Shown: positions 38,205 to 47,992, counted from the first letter of the stretch. The stretch is DNA of 64,000 nt from Novosphingobium fuchskuhlense (GCF_001519075.1 NZ_KQ954246.1:434001-498000), one strand, 5' to 3'. Notes: generated by a model not told the origin, from the sequence alone. Numbers and translations are program-made.

Positions 38205-39260
38205 ATGCGGGGAATCGGGCGTAAGCTATGGGGCGGGGGCCTCATCATGGCCGCGCTTTTGTTCGCCGTCCCTGCTGCCCATGCTGACGTCGTCACACGC
38301 AGCGAGACCGGTTTTGTCGTGCGGCTCGTCAGCGAAGTTACGGCGTCCCCGGCCGAGGCATGGAAGACCATTCTTCAGCCTGCGCAGTGGTGGCAGAGCC
38401 AGCATACCTTCTCGGGTGACGCCGCCAATCTGACGCTCGACCCTCAGGTCGGTGGCTGCTTCTGCGAAGTCCTGCCGCGCCCCGATGGCGCGCCGGTCAC
38501 GCAGAAGCCCGGCGGTGTGCAGCACATGCGCGTCCTTTATGTGGAGCCGCCGCGCGCGTTGCGGCTGACGGGCGCGCTGGGCCCGCTGCAGAGCGAGGCA
38601 CTCTCCGCGACGATGACGATCACCGTCAAGCCTACCGAGAAGGGCTCGCGCATCCTGTTCGAATACGTCGTCGGCGGTTTCATGCGCTACAAGGTGGAGG
38701 ACATCGCACCGGCGGTGGACCGGATGCTCGCCGCGCAGCTCACCAGCCTCGCCGGCAGGCTTGGCCCGGTCGCGGAGCCGGTTGCCACGCCGACCGTGTC
38801 CAGGGCTGAGCCGCCCGCTGGGCAGAGCGAACCCGCCGCAACGGACGAACCGGTCAAGCCGGTCGTGCCGCTCAAGGGCGCCGAGAGCTTCAGCCTGCCG
38901 CCCACTGGCGGAAAGCTGGCGCCGAAGGTAGCCCCAAAGCCGGAATCCCCGCCTGAACCCAAGGCTGAACCCAAGCCTGCAACCAAGGCCGAAGAAGCGC
39001 CTTTCCCCGCTGCGGCTAAAGCCTCCGCAGCGCCTGCTCCCGCAGCCGGCAAGGCGCCGGTCAAGGCGGCCTTCCTGCCGCCCGCCAAGGCTGCGCCTGC
39101 CAAGGCACCGGCAAAAACGCTGACAAAGGCACCCGCAAAGGTGCGGGCCAAGCCTGCCGGAAAGCCCGCGACCAAGGTCAGCGATCCCGAGGCCGACGCG
39201 CACCGCGATGCCAATGCCGCTTTCGATGCGGCGCTCGGGGCCGGCGCATCGAATCCGTGA
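38205..39260 (+). CDS. Exported SRPBCC-domain protein with Lys/Pro/Ala-rich tail
   Basis: The 351-residue protein has a signal peptide (cleavage near AHA-DV) and then an SRPBCC/START-like domain at about residues 30-165 (SEVTASPAEAWKTILQPAQWW, GALGPLQSEALSATMTI). SRPBCC domains usually form a deep pocket for hydrophobic ligands. The remaining 180 residues are low-complexity Pro/Ala/Lys, like a spacer or cell-wall-crossing tail. It is exported, which is unusual for this fold. It lies between adk and gdhA, on the same strand, where rpsM would be expected. Function is unknown. Confidence 0.75.
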   Translation: MRGIGRKLWGGGLIMAALLFAVPAAHADVVTRSETGFVVRLVSEVTASPAEAWKTILQPAQWWQSQHTFSGDAANLTLDPQVGGCFCEVLPRPDGAPVTQKPGGVQHMRVLYVEPPRALRLTGALGPLQSEALSATMTITVKPTEKGSRILFEYVVGGFMRYKVEDIAPAVDRMLAAQLTSLAGRLGPVAEPVATPTVSRAEPPAGQSEPAATDEPVKPVVPLKGAESFSLPPTGGKLAPKVAPKPESPPEPKAEPKPATKAEEAPFPAAAKASAAPAPAAGKAPVKAAFLPPAKAAPAKAPAKTLTKAPAKVRAKPAGKPATKVSDPEADAHRDANAAFDAALGAGASNP

Positions 39261-39427
39261 TCGCCCACGCTGTGCGCGGGAGCACTGGCGGACGCAACAA
39301 AACGGATTAGAACATCGCAAAGGACACGCGCGACTCGCCGGGCACGATCTGGCGGGCGCGAAGTCCTCCTGTGGGTCGCACGCAAACCCGAAGCCGATCA
39401 GCGGCTTTGCTCAAGGGGGAGAATGCT

Positions 39428-40783
39428 GTGGCCGTTTCCGATCACGTCGACCTGCCGACCTTCATGGAAGGTGTGAAGAAGCGCAATCCGTACCAGCCGG
39501 AGTTTGTTCAGGCTGTGCAGGAAGTTGCTGAAGACATCTTCGAATTCATGGCGGACAAGGAGCAATATCATGCGCAGCAGATCCTGCGCCGCATTGCCGA
39601 GCCCGACCGTGTCGTCTCGTTTCGCGTCTGCTGGGAGGACGATGCCGGCAACATCCGCGTCCAGCGCGGTTGGCGCGTGCAGAACAACAACGCGATCGGC
39701 CCCTACAAGGGCGGTATCCGCTTCCACCCCAGCGTCACCGAAAGCGTCTTGAAGTTCCTCGCCTTCGAGCAGACTTTCAAAAACGCGCTGACGGGGCTGC
39801 CGATGGGTGGCGGCAAGGGCGGCTCGAACTTCAATCCCAAGGGCAAGAGCGTGCGTGAAATCATGCGCTTCTGCCAGTCATTCATGACCGAGCTTTACCG
39901 TCACATCGGCGCCGACGTCGACGTGCCGGCGGGCGACATCGGCGTGGGCGGGCGCGAGATCGGCTTCATGTTCGGCCAGTACAAGCGCATCACCAACCAG
40001 TTCACCGGCGTCCTCACCGGCAAGGGTCTCGAATGGGGCGGCTCGCTGATCCGCACCGAGGCGACGGGCTACGGCGCGGTCTATTTCCTCGCCAACATGC
40101 TGGCGACCAAGGGCGAGGATCTGACCGGCAAGACAGCGGTGATCTCGGGCTCTGGCAATGTCGCCACCCATGCGGCGGAGAAGATCGTCCAGCTTGGCGG
40201 AAAGGTCCTCACGCTTTCGGATTCGGGCGGTTTCATCCACGATCCCGATGGTATCGATCAGGAAAAGATCGACTGGGTGAAGACCCACAAGACCCACCGG
40301 CGCGGCCGCATCGAGGATTACGTCACGGCCTTCCCGGGCGCCAGCTTCACGACCGGCAAGACCCCTTGGGGCGTCCCCTGCGATGTCGCGCTGCCCTGCG
40401 CCACGCAGAACGAGCTGCTCGGGGAGGACGCGAAGCTGCTCGTCGCCAATGGCTGCCGTGCCGTGGCCGAGGGTGCGAACATGCCCACCGATCTTGACGG
40501 CGTGCACATCTTCAAGGCGGCGAAAATCCTCTACGCGCCCGGCAAGGCCAGCAACGCCGGCGGCGTCGCGGTCTCTGGCCTCGAGATGAGCCAGAACTCC
40601 GAACGCCGTTCGTGGAAGGAGGAAGAGCTCCAGCAGATGCTCAAGGACATCATGCTCGGCATCCACCAGTCCTGCCTCGAATATGGCGATCAGGGCGGCG
40701 GCTATACCGACTACGTCAAGGGCGCAAATATCGCCGGCTTCAAGAAAGTGGCCGATGCGATGCTGGCCTTCGGCGTGGTGTGA
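39428..40783 (+). CDS. gdhA: NADP-type glutamate dehydrogenase
   Basis: The 451-residue enzyme (E. coli GdhA 447) converts 2-oxoglutarate and ammonium to glutamate. It has the catalytic Lys-containing LPMGGGKGGS motif, the substrate-region GGIRFHPSV, and a Rossmann GSGNVATHAAEK segment. Start is GTG 39428, with AAGGGGGAG 7 nt upstream. It is inserted between adk and rpsM together with the SRPBCC gene; a promoter was not firmly identified in the 167-nt gap. NADP specificity is inferred from the hexameric GdhA type. Confidence 0.95.
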   Translation: MAVSDHVDLPTFMEGVKKRNPYQPEFVQAVQEVAEDIFEFMADKEQYHAQQILRRIAEPDRVVSFRVCWEDDAGNIRVQRGWRVQNNNAIGPYKGGIRFHPSVTESVLKFLAFEQTFKNALTGLPMGGGKGGSNFNPKGKSVREIMRFCQSFMTELYRHIGADVDVPAGDIGVGGREIGFMFGQYKRITNQFTGVLTGKGLEWGGSLIRTEATGYGAVYFLANMLATKGEDLTGKTAVISGSGNVATHAAEKIVQLGGKVLTLSDSGGFIHDPDGIDQEKIDWVKTHKTHRRGRIEDYVTAFPGASFTTGKTPWGVPCDVALPCATQNELLGEDAKLLVANGCRAVAEGANMPTDLDGVHIFKAAKILYAPGKASNAGGVAVSGLEMSQNSERRSWKEEELQQMLKDIMLGIHQSCLEYGDQGGGYTDYVKGANIAGFKKVADAMLAFGVV

Positions 40784-40821
40784 TGCGGGGGAGGGGGGCG
40801 CTGCGCGGCGCGGCGCTCCCT

Positions 40822-42111
40822 TCAGCCTGCGCGCACGGTTCGCGCGCGCAGCCGTGCGACTTGCGCCATTCCCGCCGCGCCGAGCGACAGCGGGATCAGC
40901 AGTGCCACGCCGAGCCGATAGCTGCCGGTTGCATCGGCGAGCACGCCCCACGTGAGCGGACCGAAAAACGCGACGCCTTGCGAGATCGTGTTGGCCATGG
41001 CGAGTCCCGCCGGACGGTCGCGTTCGGGTATCAGGCGGCTTACCACGGCCAGCGGCAGCATGCCTGCCGTCTGCGCGGCAGCGAAGAACAGGATATAGCC
41101 GGCGATCGTGCTCGTCGGGCTTGCGGCAAGCCACAGCACCGAGAGGCCCGCCGCGGCGAGGCCCATGAAGCCTGAATAGGCCATCAGCGTGCGGGCCACC
41201 GTCTTGCCCGCCAGCGGGCCGACGATGAGCAGCCCCAGCGCAATCGCCAGTCCGCCCGCCGAAACCACCCGGCCAACGCCCGCAACATCCATCCCGGTCC
41301 CCGCCGCCAGCAGCTTGGGGGCGGAAAAGGCGATCGCGTTGATCGCCACGTAGTTCAGCGCGTTGGCTGCGCCCAGCATCACCACGAAGGGATTGAGCAG
41401 CGCTCGCAGCACGTGGTGTGATAGCGCACCGGCTGCCGCAGCCTCTCGAGCAAGCCGGTCTTCCAGCCAGCAGCGTTCCGCCAAAGTCAGCCACCGTGCG
41501 GTGCCCGGCTGGTCGGGCAGGGCCGCAATCAGGACCAGCGCGAGCAATACCGATGGCATGCCCTCCACGATCAGCAGCCACTGCCAGCCGTGCAGCCCGG
41601 CCATCCCGTGCAGGGCGAGCAAGGGTGCCGCGATGCTGCCCATCACCACGTAGGAGAGCGGCAGCGAAACGTAGAACCGACTGATCGCCCAGGCGCGGTG
41701 CTCGCCCGGGAACCACGTCGAAAGATAGAGGATCGCACCCGGATAGAACCCGGCTTCAGCCACGCCCAGGGCAAAGCGCATCGCATAGAATTGCCAGGGC
41801 GTTTGGATGAAGGCGGTGAGAATCGAGATCACGCCCCAGGTCAGCATGATCCGCGCCAGCCAGATCCGGGCGCCGAAGCGGGCTAGCATCAGATTCGAAG
41901 GCACCTCCAGCAGCGAGTAGCCGAGAAAGAAGGCGGACGCGCCCAGCCCGTAAACTGTTTCGCTGAAGCCGAGATCGGCGTTCATGGTCGCGGCGGCAAA
42001 GCTGATGTTGCCGCGGTCCACCATGGCAACGAAGTAGCTGAACAGGATGAACGGCAGGACCCGCCAGCCAATCTTGCGGACCAGCGCGCGCTCGTTCACC
42101 CCTGCCGTCAT
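40822..42111 (-). CDS. Major facilitator (ACS/anion:cation symporter-like) transporter
   Basis: The 429-residue protein has 12 transmembrane helices and ACS-family features: an N-terminal FSYFVAMVDRGNISFAA segment, the GYSLLEVPSNLMLARFGAR loop and RFALGVAEAGFYPG. Family members take up organic anions such as aromatic acids, sugar acids or dicarboxylates. The substrate cannot be set from sequence. It converges on gdhA and starts 392 nt before rpsM in the opposite direction. Confidence 0.88.
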   Translation of the reverse strand: MTAGVNERALVRKIGWRVLPFILFSYFVAMVDRGNISFAAATMNADLGFSETVYGLGASAFFLGYSLLEVPSNLMLARFGARIWLARIMLTWGVISILTAFIQTPWQFYAMRFALGVAEAGFYPGAILYLSTWFPGEHRAWAISRFYVSLPLSYVVMGSIAAPLLALHGMAGLHGWQWLLIVEGMPSVLLALVLIAALPDQPGTARWLTLAERCWLEDRLAREAAAAGALSHHVLRALLNPFVVMLGAANALNYVAINAIAFSAPKLLAAGTGMDVAGVGRVVSAGGLAIALGLLIVGPLAGKTVARTLMAYSGFMGLAAAGLSVLWLAASPTSTIAGYILFFAAAQTAGMLPLAVVSRLIPERDRPAGLAMANTISQGVAFFGPLTWGVLADATGSYRLGVALLIPLSLGAAGMAQVARLRARTVRAG

Positions 42112-42209
42112 GTGCGATTGCCCCCCTGTGCCCGGCCGCGCACGCTAGCAGGGCGGGGCGGAACGACAAGCATACCCGCCCATCGAATTGTCCATGGCAG
42201 CAGACGCCT

Positions 42210-42238
42210 TTGACCTTGCCGCCCCGATACGGTATAAA
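42210..42238 (+). promoter_or_regulatory. Promoter P1 of rpsM operon, TTGACC-N17-TATAAA
   Basis: TTGACC (42210-42215), a 17-nt spacer and TATAAA (42233-42238) form the closest match to a housekeeping sigma-70 promoter in the window. It reads toward rpsM. Confidence 0.6.
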
Positions 42239-42303
42239 CCCTCATCATACAGCGCGGTCGTGCCCGAGAGGCGCGAGGGCTACGCTTTGCTGTGTCTTAG
42301 TGG

Positions 42304-42332
42304 TTGACGGTCCACTCGAATCGTCCTAAGCG
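42304..42332 (+). promoter_or_regulatory. Promoter P2 of rpsM operon, TTGACG-N17-TAAGCG
   Basis: TTGACG (42304-42309), a 17-nt spacer and TAAGCG (42327-42332) followed by CGCC repeat the layout seen before rpsL, tuf and rplO. It lies about 170 nt before rpsM and would drive the alpha operon. Confidence 0.55.
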
Positions 42333-42503
42333 CGCCATTCACTCGATATGACAAGGGTCATTGCGTCGGTTGGCAATCCGTGAGTTTTGCGGGTTACCTC
42401 TGGCGAAGTTACCTTCGTGCACCGGGTGTATAGCGATGAGATGGGGTCTGGCGCGGTGCCCTGAGGTGCCGCTGCTTTCACCCTGTGGAGCATGGAGAAA
42501 CAA

Positions 42504-42872
42504 GTGGCTCGTATTGCCGGGGTCAATATCCCCACCAACAAGCGCGTTATCATCGCGCTGACCTATATTCACGGTATCGGTGCGCACAAGGCCAAGCAGA
42601 TCGCCGACAAGCTCGGGATCGATCACACCCGCCGCGTGCAGGATCTGTCGGACGCCGAAGTGCTCCAGATCCGTGAGACGATCGACGCTGAACACACCGT
42701 GGAAGGTGATCTTCGTCGTGAGACCGCGATGAACATCAAGCGCCTGATGGATCTGGCTTGCTACCGCGGCCTGCGTCACCGCAAGGGTCTGCCCGTTCGC
42801 GGCCAGCGCACCCACACCAACGCCCGCACCCGCAAGGGCAAGGCCAAGGCGATCGCCGGCAAGAAGAAGTAA
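42504..42872 (+). CDS. rpsM: 30S ribosomal protein S13
   Basis: The 122-residue S13 ([40 protein letters not shown]) starts at GTG 42504, 6 nt after GGAG; the upstream ATG at 42492 would put the ribosome-binding site inside the gene. S13 is in the 30S head and bridges to the 50S subunit. It opens rpsM-rpsK-rpoA-rplQ. Confidence 0.96.
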   Translation: MARIAGVNIPTNKRVIIALTYIHGIGAHKAKQIADKLGIDHTRRVQDLSDAEVLQIRETIDAEHTVEGDLRRETAMNIKRLMDLACYRGLRHRKGLPVRGQRTHTNARTRKGKAKAIAGKKK

Positions 42873-42926
42873 GGCGGCTCTTCAGCCCCGACTTCCAGGC
42901 ACTTCTTTCGACAGGATTTCAGTACA

Positions 42927-43316
42927 ATGGCCCGGGAACCTCAGCGTATCAAGCGGCGCGAGCGCAAGAACATCACCAGTGGTGTCGCGCACGTCAATGC
43001 CAGCTTCAACAACACCATGATCACCATCACCGATGCACAGGGCAACGCCATTTCGTGGTCGTCGGCCGGCATGATGGGCTTCAAGGGCAGCCGCAAGTCG
43101 ACGCCCTATGCCGCACAGGTCGCGGCAGACGACGCGGGCAAGAAGGCGGCCGAACACGGCGTCCGCACGCTCGAGGTCGAAGTGAAGGGCCCCGGCTCGG
43201 GCCGCGAAAGCGCGCTCCGCGCGCTGCAGGCGGTCGGCTTCACGATCACCGCGATCCGCGACGTGACGCCGATCCCGCACAACGGCGTTCGTCCGTCGAA
43301 GCGTCGCCGCGTCTGA
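42927..43316 (+). CDS. rpsK: 30S ribosomal protein S11
   Basis: The 129-residue S11 ([51 protein letters not shown] at the end) is at the platform, near mRNA in the E-site. It lies 54 nt after rpsM in the alpha operon. Confidence 0.98.
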   Translation: MAREPQRIKRRERKNITSGVAHVNASFNNTMITITDAQGNAISWSSAGMMGFKGSRKSTPYAAQVAADDAGKKAAEHGVRTLEVEVKGPGSGRESALRALQAVGFTITAIRDVTPIPHNGVRPSKRRRV

Positions 43317-43441
43317 TCCTGCCTGTGGTGGGCGGCAGATGCGGGGCGCGTCCCGCACCTGCCACGCCCGCCCAAGATTCTGATCGGCGTCGGCCCCTGT
43401 GGCCAGTCGCCGGCATCCTCCGATAACCCTAGGGGAATTCC

Positions 43442-44506
43442 ATGACTGTCAACATCAAGAACTGGCAGGAACTGAAGAAGCCCAACTCCCTCGAGATCAA
43501 GCCCGGCAACGACCCGAAGCGCCGCGCGACGTTTGTCGCTGAGCCGCTCGAGCGTGGCTTTGGTCTCACCCTCGGCAACGCGCTGCGCCGCGTGCTGCTG
43601 TCCTCGCTGCAGGGCGCGGCCGTCACCTCGATCAAGATCGAGAACGTTCTGCATGAATTCTCCTCGCTCGCCGGCGTGCGCGAGGACGTCACCGACATCG
43701 TGCTCAATGTGAAGCAGATCGCCCTCAAGATGCAGGGCGATGGCCCGAAGCGTCTGCAGCTTTCGGCCACCGGCCCGGGCGAAGTGAAGGCTGGTGACAT
43801 CGCGGTGAGCGGCGATATCGAGGTCATGAACAAGGACCTCGTGATCTGCAACCTCGATGAAGGCGCGACCTTCAACATGGAACTGACGGCTGATACCGGC
43901 AAGGGCTACGTCCCGGCCGTGTCGAACCGTCCGGTCGATGCACCGATCGGCCTGATCCCGGTGGACTCGCTTTATTCGCCGGTCCGCCAGGTGTCCTACA
44001 AGATCGACAACGCCCGCATCGGCCAGGAGCTTGACTACGACAAGCTGAGCCTTTCGGTCGAGACCGACGGCACCGTCACGCCGGAAGATGCAGTCGCCTA
44101 TGCGGCCCGCATCCTGCAGGACCAGCTCTCGCTCTTCGTGCACTTCGACGATCAGCTGCCCAGCGGCCACGTGCCGGCGATGGGCGGCGGTATCGCAGTC
44201 CATACGCCCGAGGAAAGCGACGCCAACCAGCTCAACCGCTACCTCCTCAAGAAGGTGGACGAACTGGAGCTTTCGGTCCGCTCGGCCAACTGCCTCAAGA
44301 ACGACAACATCATCTACATCGGCGATCTCGTGCAGAAGACCGAAGCGGAGATGCTGCGTACGCCGAACTTCGGCCGCAAGTCGCTCAACGAAATCAAGGA
44401 AGTGCTCTCCTCGATGGGTCTGCGCCTCGGCATGGACATCCCCGGCTGGCCGCCGGAGAACATCGAAGAGATGGCCAAGAAGCTCGAGCAGGAGCTTCTG
44501 GGCTGA
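43442..44506 (+). CDS. rpoA: RNA polymerase alpha subunit
   Basis: The 354-residue subunit has the N-terminal dimerisation domain ([20 protein letters not shown]) and, after a linker, the C-terminal domain ([31 protein letters not shown]) that contacts UP-element DNA and activators. It lies 125 nt after rpsK. A GGGGCG/CGCCCC hairpin at about 44516-44541 with TTCGGGTTTT downstream may attenuate transcription before rplQ. Confidence 0.97.
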   Translation: MTVNIKNWQELKKPNSLEIKPGNDPKRRATFVAEPLERGFGLTLGNALRRVLLSSLQGAAVTSIKIENVLHEFSSLAGVREDVTDIVLNVKQIALKMQGDGPKRLQLSATGPGEVKAGDIAVSGDIEVMNKDLVICNLDEGATFNMELTADTGKGYVPAVSNRPVDAPIGLIPVDSLYSPVRQVSYKIDNARIGQELDYDKLSLSVETDGTVTPEDAVAYAARILQDQLSLFVHFDDQLPSGHVPAMGGGIAVHTPEESDANQLNRYLLKKVDELELSVRSANCLKNDNIIYIGDLVQKTEAEMLRTPNFGRKSLNEIKEVLSSMGLRLGMDIPGWPPENIEEMAKKLEQELLG

Positions 44507-44515
44507 ACCGGATCG

Positions 44516-44550
44516 GGGGCGTTTCCGCAAAGGAGCGCCCCTTCGGGTTT
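44516..44550 (+). other. Hairpin after rpoA (possible attenuator)
   Basis: GGGGCG (44516-44521) and CGCCCC (44536-44541) with a 14-nt loop are followed by TTCGGGTTTT. It is too weak to call a full terminator but may reduce read-through into rplQ. Confidence 0.35.
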
Positions 44551-44620
44551 TGGGCGGCACCCGTGAAAACCGCCTGGTACGGGCTACCTGATACGGGCCC
44601 CTAACGAACGGAGAAGACCG

Positions 44621-45046
44621 ATGCGTCACAAGCTGGGCCAGCGTAAGCTGGGTCGTACGTCCTCGCACCGCCGCGCGCTGATGCGCAACATGGCGGCCGC
44701 GCTCATCAAGCACGAGCAGATCACCACCACGCTGCCCAAGGCCCGTGAACTGCGCCCCTATATCGAAAAGCTGATCACGCTGGGCAAGCACGGCGGCCTT
44801 TCCAATCGCCGCCTCGCGCATGCCCGCCTGCTTGACGACGCGCAGCTCGCCAAGCTCTTCACCACGCTCGCCGAACGCTATGCCGGCCGCGCTGGTGGCT
44901 ACACCCGCATCATCAAGGCCGGCTACCGCGCCTCGGACGCTGCGCCGCTCGCGGTGATCGAACTGGTCGATCGCGACACCAGCGCCAAGGGCCAGGATTC
45001 GGGCCCTGTGCTGACCGCGGACGAAGACGAATACGAAGCGGCCTGA
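44621..45046 (+). CDS. rplQ: 50S ribosomal protein L17
   Basis: The 141-residue L17 ([40 protein letters not shown]) includes the usual core and an acidic tail ending DEDEYEAA. It closes the alpha operon, 114 nt after rpoA, and is followed by an intrinsic terminator. Confidence 0.97.
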   Translation: MRHKLGQRKLGRTSSHRRALMRNMAAALIKHEQITTTLPKARELRPYIEKLITLGKHGGLSNRRLAHARLLDDAQLAKLFTTLAERYAGRAGGYTRIIKAGYRASDAAPLAVIELVDRDTSAKGQDSGPVLTADEDEYEAA

Positions 45047-45075
45047 GGCTGCCGGATCCCGCAAGGGACGAACTG

Positions 45076-45103
45076 GGGCGGAGCCGCGAGGCTCCGCCCT
45101 TTT
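45076..45103 (+). terminator. Intrinsic terminator after rplQ
   Basis: A perfect 10-bp GGGCGGAGCC / GGCTCCGCCC stem with a GCGA tetraloop is followed by TTTTCATTT. It lies 30 nt after the rplQ stop. Confidence 0.85.
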
Positions 45104-45274
45104 CATTTGGGCGCCATCCGCGTCCTGCGTCGGAAGCCATCCTGAGCTGCAACGCACAACGCGTGCCGGAACCTGCGAAAGGCCCCGAAACCCTGCCGAT
45201 CCCTTACCCGCAGGCCCCGCACGATTTCGCTCTCGCCCACTGCCCCCTGATGGTGCTAAAGCCCTCTCATAAAG

Positions 45275-47581
45275 ATGAAAATCGTGGGAAGGATCGGATG
45301 GGCGGTCCTGGCGGCGGCAGTCTTCCTGCCAGCGCCGGAGGCTATGGCCCGTGAGGAGGCCGAGGCGCTGACAGTGCCTGTTCGCGGCCCAACGTCCTAT
45401 ACCACTGCCGAAAACGTCCAGCCATCCGCGACAGAGCGCAAGGCCGATCGTCTGCCGAGCGTCTTCGGAATTACCGCGCTGTCGGCCCCGCGCTATCCGC
45501 CCACGCGACGCGATTCCCTGATCGAGCATCAGTTCGGCGAGGATCTCGCCGATCCTTACCGCTGGCTCGAGGCGGATGTGCGCTCCAGCCCCGAAGTCGC
45601 AACGTGGGTCCAGCAGCAGAATGCCGCCAGCTCGGCCTATCTGGCCGAGCTTCCCGGCCGCAATGCGCTGCGCGAGAAGATCCGCAGCCTGTTCGCTTAT
45701 GAACGCTTCAGCCTGCCGCGCAAGGCGGGTGGCCGCTATTTCTACACACGCAACAGCGGCCTCCAGAATCAGGCCGTGCTGCAGGTGCGCGAAGGGCTGG
45801 GCGGCACAGGCCGCGTCCTTGTCGATCCGAACAACTGGAGCACCGAAACCGGCGAAGGCCTGCGCACGCTCGATGCCTGGGTGCCTTCGCCGGCAGGCCG
45901 CCTCGTCGCGTTGACCCAGCAGCGCGACGGCAGCGACTGGCGCACGATCCGCCTGGTCGATGTCAACACGGGCGCGATGCTGGCAGACCGGCTTGAATGG
46001 GCTAACGACACCGCGATCGGATGGGTTGGCGACGGCGGCTTCCTCTATGCCCGCTATCCGGCGCCGCCCGAGGGCGAGGCCTACCGCGCGCCGGTCTACG
46101 ACAAGGCCATCTGGTACCACCGCGTCGGCACGCCGCAGAGCGCCGATGTCAAGGTCTTCGCCACCCCCGATCACCGCGATTGGAACCACCGCCTCGCTGT
46201 CTCCTCCGACGGGCGCTGGGCCGTCATCATTTCGTCGGCCAGCACGCTCCCGCGCCGCACCGTTCATGTCATCCCGCTGGTGCGCGGCAGGCTCGCGGCT
46301 GGGGCGCAGGACTGGCCCGCGCTGCCTATTGCGGCCGAAATGACCGACGACTGGAAGTTCATCGAAGGTATCGGTGACCAGCTGTGGTTCATTACCAATG
46401 CCGGCGCGCCGCACTACCGCCTCGTGCGCGTCAATCTCGATCGCCAGCAGCCTGGTCAGTTCAGCATCAACACGGTGATCGACGAGCGGCTCGATACGCT
46501 CGATGCCGGCCGCATTGTCGGCAGGCGGCTCATTCTGTCCTATCTCCAACAGGGGGCGAGTTACGCCGTCGTCACCGATCTGAACGGGCATCCCCAGCGT
46601 GCCATCACGGTGGACGCGATCGGTTCGGCAAGCGGGTTCGGGGGGCGACCCGGCGATCCGGAGACCTTCTACCAGTTCTCCAGTTTCAACCAGCCGCCGT
46701 CGATCTTCCGCCTCGATACGCGCACGGGCAAGGCCACGCCGTTTGCCGTCCCGCGCCTGTCGTTCAATCCGGACGACTATGTCGTCGAGCAGCGCACGTT
46801 CCCGTCGAAAGACGGCACCAAGGTGCCCATGTATGTCGTGCGCAAGCGCAGCCTTGCCAGTTCCGGTGCGGCCGCGCCGACGCTGCTCTATGGCTACGGC
46901 GGCTTCGATGTCGCGCTCACGCCGGGCTATTCGCCGGTTCGCATGGCCTGGCTCGAGGCAGGCGGCGTGTTCGCGCTCGCCAATATCCGCGGCGGGGGCG
47001 AATTCGGCCGCGCATGGTATGATGCGGGGCGCCTAGCCAACAAGCAGAACAGCTTCGACGATTTCATCGCTGCGGGCGAATATCTCATCAAGGAGGGGAT
47101 CGCGGCCAAGGGTGGGCTTGCCATTCAGGGCGGCTCCAACGGCGGCATGCTGGTCGCCGCGGTGATCAACCAGCGCCCCGATCTCTTCGCCGCCGCCAAT
47201 CCCGATGTCGGGGTGATGGATATGCTGCGATTCGACCGTTTCACCTCGGGCCGCTTCTGGGTCGATGACTACGGCAGCCCCGCGCGCGAGGCCGACTGGC
47301 GCGTGCTGCGCGCCTATTCGCCCTATCACAACATCCGCCCCCGCGCAGAGTACCCCGCGATTCTGGTCACGACCGCCGATACCGACGACCGCGTCGTCCC
47401 CGCGCACAGCTTCAAATATGTCGCCGCGCTGCAGGCCGCCGATCTCGGCGCGCGTCCGCATCTGCTGCGGGTTGAGGCACAGGCCGGCCACGGTCCCGGC
47501 AAGCCGGTCGACAAGGTGATCGCCAGCGGGGCCGACGTCCTTGCCTTTCTTGCAAAATGGACCGGGCTCCCGCTCGAATAG
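45275..47581 (+). CDS. Exported prolyl oligopeptidase family (S9) serine peptidase
   Basis: The 768-residue enzyme has a signal peptide (cleavage near AMA-RE), about 50 spacer residues, a seven-bladed beta-propeller and a C-terminal alpha/beta-hydrolase. Catalytic residues are Ser621 (GGSNGG), the Asp in DTDDRV and His739 (AGHGPGKP). It should cleave short proline-containing peptides in the periplasm. RRDSLIEHQFGEDLADPYRWLE is the family's N-terminal signature region (in part). It is isolated after the rplQ terminator. Length is typical for the family plus signal. Confidence 0.92.
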   Translation: MKIVGRIGWAVLAAAVFLPAPEAMAREEAEALTVPVRGPTSYTTAENVQPSATERKADRLPSVFGITALSAPRYPPTRRDSLIEHQFGEDLADPYRWLEADVRSSPEVATWVQQQNAASSAYLAELPGRNALREKIRSLFAYERFSLPRKAGGRYFYTRNSGLQNQAVLQVREGLGGTGRVLVDPNNWSTETGEGLRTLDAWVPSPAGRLVALTQQRDGSDWRTIRLVDVNTGAMLADRLEWANDTAIGWVGDGGFLYARYPAPPEGEAYRAPVYDKAIWYHRVGTPQSADVKVFATPDHRDWNHRLAVSSDGRWAVIISSASTLPRRTVHVIPLVRGRLAAGAQDWPALPIAAEMTDDWKFIEGIGDQLWFITNAGAPHYRLVRVNLDRQQPGQFSINTVIDERLDTLDAGRIVGRRLILSYLQQGASYAVVTDLNGHPQRAITVDAIGSASGFGGRPGDPETFYQFSSFNQPPSIFRLDTRTGKATPFAVPRLSFNPDDYVVEQRTFPSKDGTKVPMYVVRKRSLASSGAAAPTLLYGYGGFDVALTPGYSPVRMAWLEAGGVFALANIRGGGEFGRAWYDAGRLANKQNSFDDFIAAGEYLIKEGIAAKGGLAIQGGSNGGMLVAAVINQRPDLFAAANPDVGVMDMLRFDRFTSGRFWVDDYGSPAREADWRVLRAYSPYHNIRPRAEYPAILVTTADTDDRVVPAHSFKYVAALQAADLGARPHLLRVEAQAGHGPGKPVDKVIASGADVLAFLAKWTGLPLE

Positions 47582-47668
47582 GGCGCTTGCAGCCGGACGC
47601 CGCGATCACTATCCCACACACCTGAAGCCGCCACGAGCGGGCGGCGCCACCGACAGGAAAGACCAGAT

Positions 47669-47992
47669 ATGACCTCGTTCCAGGACCGTGAACGCGCCGA
47701 GGAAGCCAAGTTTGCGCACGATGAAGATACCCTGTTTCGCATCCAGGCGCGCCGCAACAAGCTGCTCGGCCATTGGGCGGCGCAGCGCATGGGCCTCGAT
47801 GCCGCAGAGACCGAGGCCTATGCCCGTGCCGTCGTGCAGGCCGAGTTCGAGGAAGCAGGTGACGAGGACGTCGTGCGCAAGCTGCTCGGCGATCTGACCA
47901 TGGCCAAGGTCGAAGTGGACGAGGCCGAAATCCGCTCCGCGCTGGCAGAGCAGGCGATCGAAGCGCGCCGCCAGATCACGGGCGAAGCCTGA
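47669..47992 (+). CDS. ATP synthase inhibitor zeta subunit (DUF1476)
   Basis: The 107-residue helical protein begins TSFQDRERAEEAKFAHDEDT, the hallmark of DUF1476. In alphaproteobacteria this family is the zeta subunit that inhibits ATP hydrolysis by F1 when respiration stops. The N-terminal inhibitory segment is complete. Its stop overlaps the start of the BolA gene by one base, and the glutaredoxin gene follows, giving a three-gene operon. Confidence 0.88.
   Translation: MTSFQDRERAEEAKFAHDEDTLFRIQARRNKLLGHWAAQRMGLDAAETEAYARAVVQAEFEEAGDEDVVRKLLGDLTMAKVEVDEAEIRSALAEQAIEARRQITGEA

Larger units (their letters stand above)
42112..42503. other. Regulatory region between the MFS gene and rpsM with two promoters and a long leader
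   Basis: No protein-coding gene is seen in these 392 nt. It contains P1 (42210-42238), P2 (42304-42332) and a leader of about 165 nt from P2 to rpsM with several short hairpins. A segment at about 42250-42330 has superficial tRNA-like features but lacks a T-loop consensus. A ribosomal-protein autoregulatory leader, like the S4 target in E. coli, is possible but unproven. Confidence 0.6.

Noticed and set aside
42250..42340. tRNA-like segment upstream of rpsM
   Set aside because: No GTTCGAATC T-loop, no acceptor stem pairing and no CCA-like end; the segment is better explained by promoter P2 and leader.
43106..46591. A 1161-codon minus-strand frame antisense to rpsK, rpoA, rplQ and the peptidase gene
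   Set aside because: It is the mirror of strongly coding DNA; the real genes are on the + strand with conserved domains and ribosome-binding sites. High-GC codon bias keeps the antisense frame open.
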